Positions 63,101 to 64,000 of a DNA stretch of 64,000 nucleotides are shown here, in pieces (within the stretch, counting starts at the first letter, position 1; every line of letters begins with the position of its first letter). This DNA is from Paraburkholderia sp. HP33-1 (GTDB lineage Bacteria > Pseudomonadota > Gammaproteobacteria > Burkholderiales > Burkholderiaceae). The translations under genes and the position numbers were made by a program. Location: positions 992,001-1,056,000 of the forward strand of contig NZ_JAJEJR010000003.1 of NCBI RefSeq assembly GCF_021390595.1, in the 5' to 3' direction. Below the pieces are notes generated by a model. That model was not told the origin of the DNA. It made no database searches and worked only from the letters and a program-made list of their open reading frames with translations.

Positions 63101-64000
63101 GGTGTCTGATCCTGTGGTGTAGAAGGCTCCGCGTTTGCCGGCGACGCAGACGGCGCGCCGGACAGCGGCAGCGAGCCGCCGCCGAGCGCCGCATAGAGCG
63201 CGACGCGGCTCGACAGCAGCTCGCCGCGGGTCTGCACAAGTTGCTGCTGCGCGGCGAGCAGGTCGCGCTGCGCATCGAGGACTTCGAGAAACGGTGTCGC
63301 GCCGCTGTCGTACCTCAGTCTGGCGAGTCGTGCCCGCTCCGTCTGCGCCGCGAGCGTTTTACGCGAGATGCTGACCTGGGATGTCAGCCAGTCGCGGGCC
63401 GACAATGCATCGGCGACGTCGCGGAACGCGGCCTGGATGGACCTTTCGTATTGCGCGACTGCCTCTTCGCGCTGCGCCTGCGCCAGTTTCAGGTTGGCCA
63501 GGTTGCGTCCGGCATCGAAGATCGGCAGCGAGAGATCCGGCAGGAACAGCCACGTACCCGTGCCTGACGCGAACAGGTTGCGCAGCTCCGTACTGCTCGT
63601 GCCGAACGAACCAGTCAACGAGATTCGCGGAAAGAATGCTGCTCGTGCTGCACCGATGTTTGAATTGGCTGCGCGCAACTGGTGCTCGGCGGCGACGATA
63701 TCGGGGCGGTTTTCCAGTAGCGCCGATGGCAGCCCCGCGCCCAGATCGTTGCGCACGCTCGCGTCGTCGAGCGCCTGCGGCTCGGGCGACAGGCGCGGCG
63801 GCGCGCCGACCAGCAGTTCGAGCGCGTGGGCTTCGGTGGCGCGTGCCTGTTCGAGCTGTGCATCCAGCGTCTGCGCCTGCTGCAGCAGGATTTCCGACTG
63901 CTCGAGATCCAGCCGGGAGATCGCCCCAACCTCGAAGCGCCTGCGAAAAATGCGCAGCGACTCCGCGCGGCTCGCAATCGTTTCGCGCGTCAGCGCAATT
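63097..64000 (-). CDS. NodT-type outer-membrane efflux protein (5' end outside the window)
   Basis: The reading frame is open to the window edge, so the N-terminus and any lipobox are not visible. About 300 residues are seen, including [43 protein letters not shown] and [14 protein letters not shown], the hallmarks of the NodT/OprM outer-membrane factors. The tail ([20 protein letters not shown]) is low complexity. First visible gene of the minus-strand efflux operon: channel, adaptor, ATPase-permease, permease. Confidence 0.92.
   Translation of the reverse strand, partial: IALTRETIASRAESLRIFRRRFEVGAISRLDLEQSEILLQQAQTLDAQLEQARATEAHALELLVGAPPRLSPEPQALDDASVRNDLGAGLPSALLENRPDIVAAEHQLRAANSNIGAARAAFFPRISLTGSFGTSSTELRNLFASGTGTWLFLPDLSLPIFDAGRNLANLKLAQAQREEAVAQYERSIQAAFRDVADALSARDWLTSQVSISRKTLAAQTERARLARLRYDSGATPFLEVLDAQRDLLAAQQQLVQTRGELLSSRVALYAALGGGSLPLSGAPSASPANAEPSTPQDQTP

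Overview
The window looks like a replicon of a Burkholderiales bacterium, most likely Paraburkholderia, Caballeronia or Burkholderia. The DNA is GC-rich with strongly GC-biased third positions. The gene families are typical of that group: OmpC-type porin, AAHS and other MFS transporters, LysR/MarR/AraC regulators beside catabolic genes, LigD plus Ku, a CopA/CopC/CopD copper locus, and IS6 and ISNCY relics. Nothing encodes replication, ribosomes or tRNAs. The region reads as accessory catabolic and stress DNA from a second chromosome or megaplasmid (inference). No complete mobile element, rRNA, tRNA or CRISPR was found.

Layout. 0-21 kb is a carbohydrate and aromatic block. A minus-strand operon encodes a sugar ABC transporter and a GH42 beta-galactosidase, with a divergent LacI regulator and a perfect 20-bp palindrome just before the first gene. 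Next come a VapBC-like pair and a minus-strand aromatic-ketone cluster: ALDH, an internally deleted benzoylformate decarboxylase, SDR, MFS, MarR and a DAD-like cupin, with a divergent AraC regulator. Then follow an alpha-galactosidase-like clan GH-D enzyme and a GH35 beta-galactosidase, convergent with each other. ISNCY, IS3-like and Tn3 relics edge this block. 21-29.5 kb holds a HiPIP, the NHEJ pair LigD/Ku, a DUF3175 gene, an MFS exporter and small stress proteins (CsbD-like, DUF3008).

29.5-36 kb is a patchy interval. It has an AT-rich stretch of palindromes, a TetR plus haloalkane-dehalogenase operon with an evident promoter/operator, a membrane-anchored protein with twelve near-identical WD40 repeats, a GYD protein, an acylphosphatase and a frameshifted IS6 relic. 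36-41 kb is a phenolic-ester unit: AAHS transporter, porin and tannase/feruloyl-esterase lipoprotein on one strand, a divergent MarR regulator, and two matching palindromes between them. 41-50 kb mixes gene scraps (amidohydrolase, LivM, NTF2-like, membrane anchor) with intact GNAT, SRPBCC, DUF1571, LysR/ALDH and cytochrome genes. One cytochrome appears to be a c-heme fused to an outer-membrane barrel.

50-64 kb has two tightly packed export units. The first is a plus-strand copper-tolerance operon: His-rich CzcI/CopL-like protein, small exported protein, TolC-like lipoprotein, Tat multicopper oxidase, CusF-like protein, CopC, CopD. The second is a minus-strand ABC-2 efflux system: NodT-type outer-membrane lipoprotein, HlyD adaptor, fused double-ATPase/permease, second permease. 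It is followed on the same strand by a LOG-family protein and a beta-CASP metallo-beta-lactamase. Many genes in both units join through 4-bp ATGA or GTGA overlaps, which implies translational coupling.

Starts were chosen from ribosome-binding sites and family boundaries, so several differ from the longest open frame. Functional names rest on recognised motifs and remembered family features; no database search was possible.
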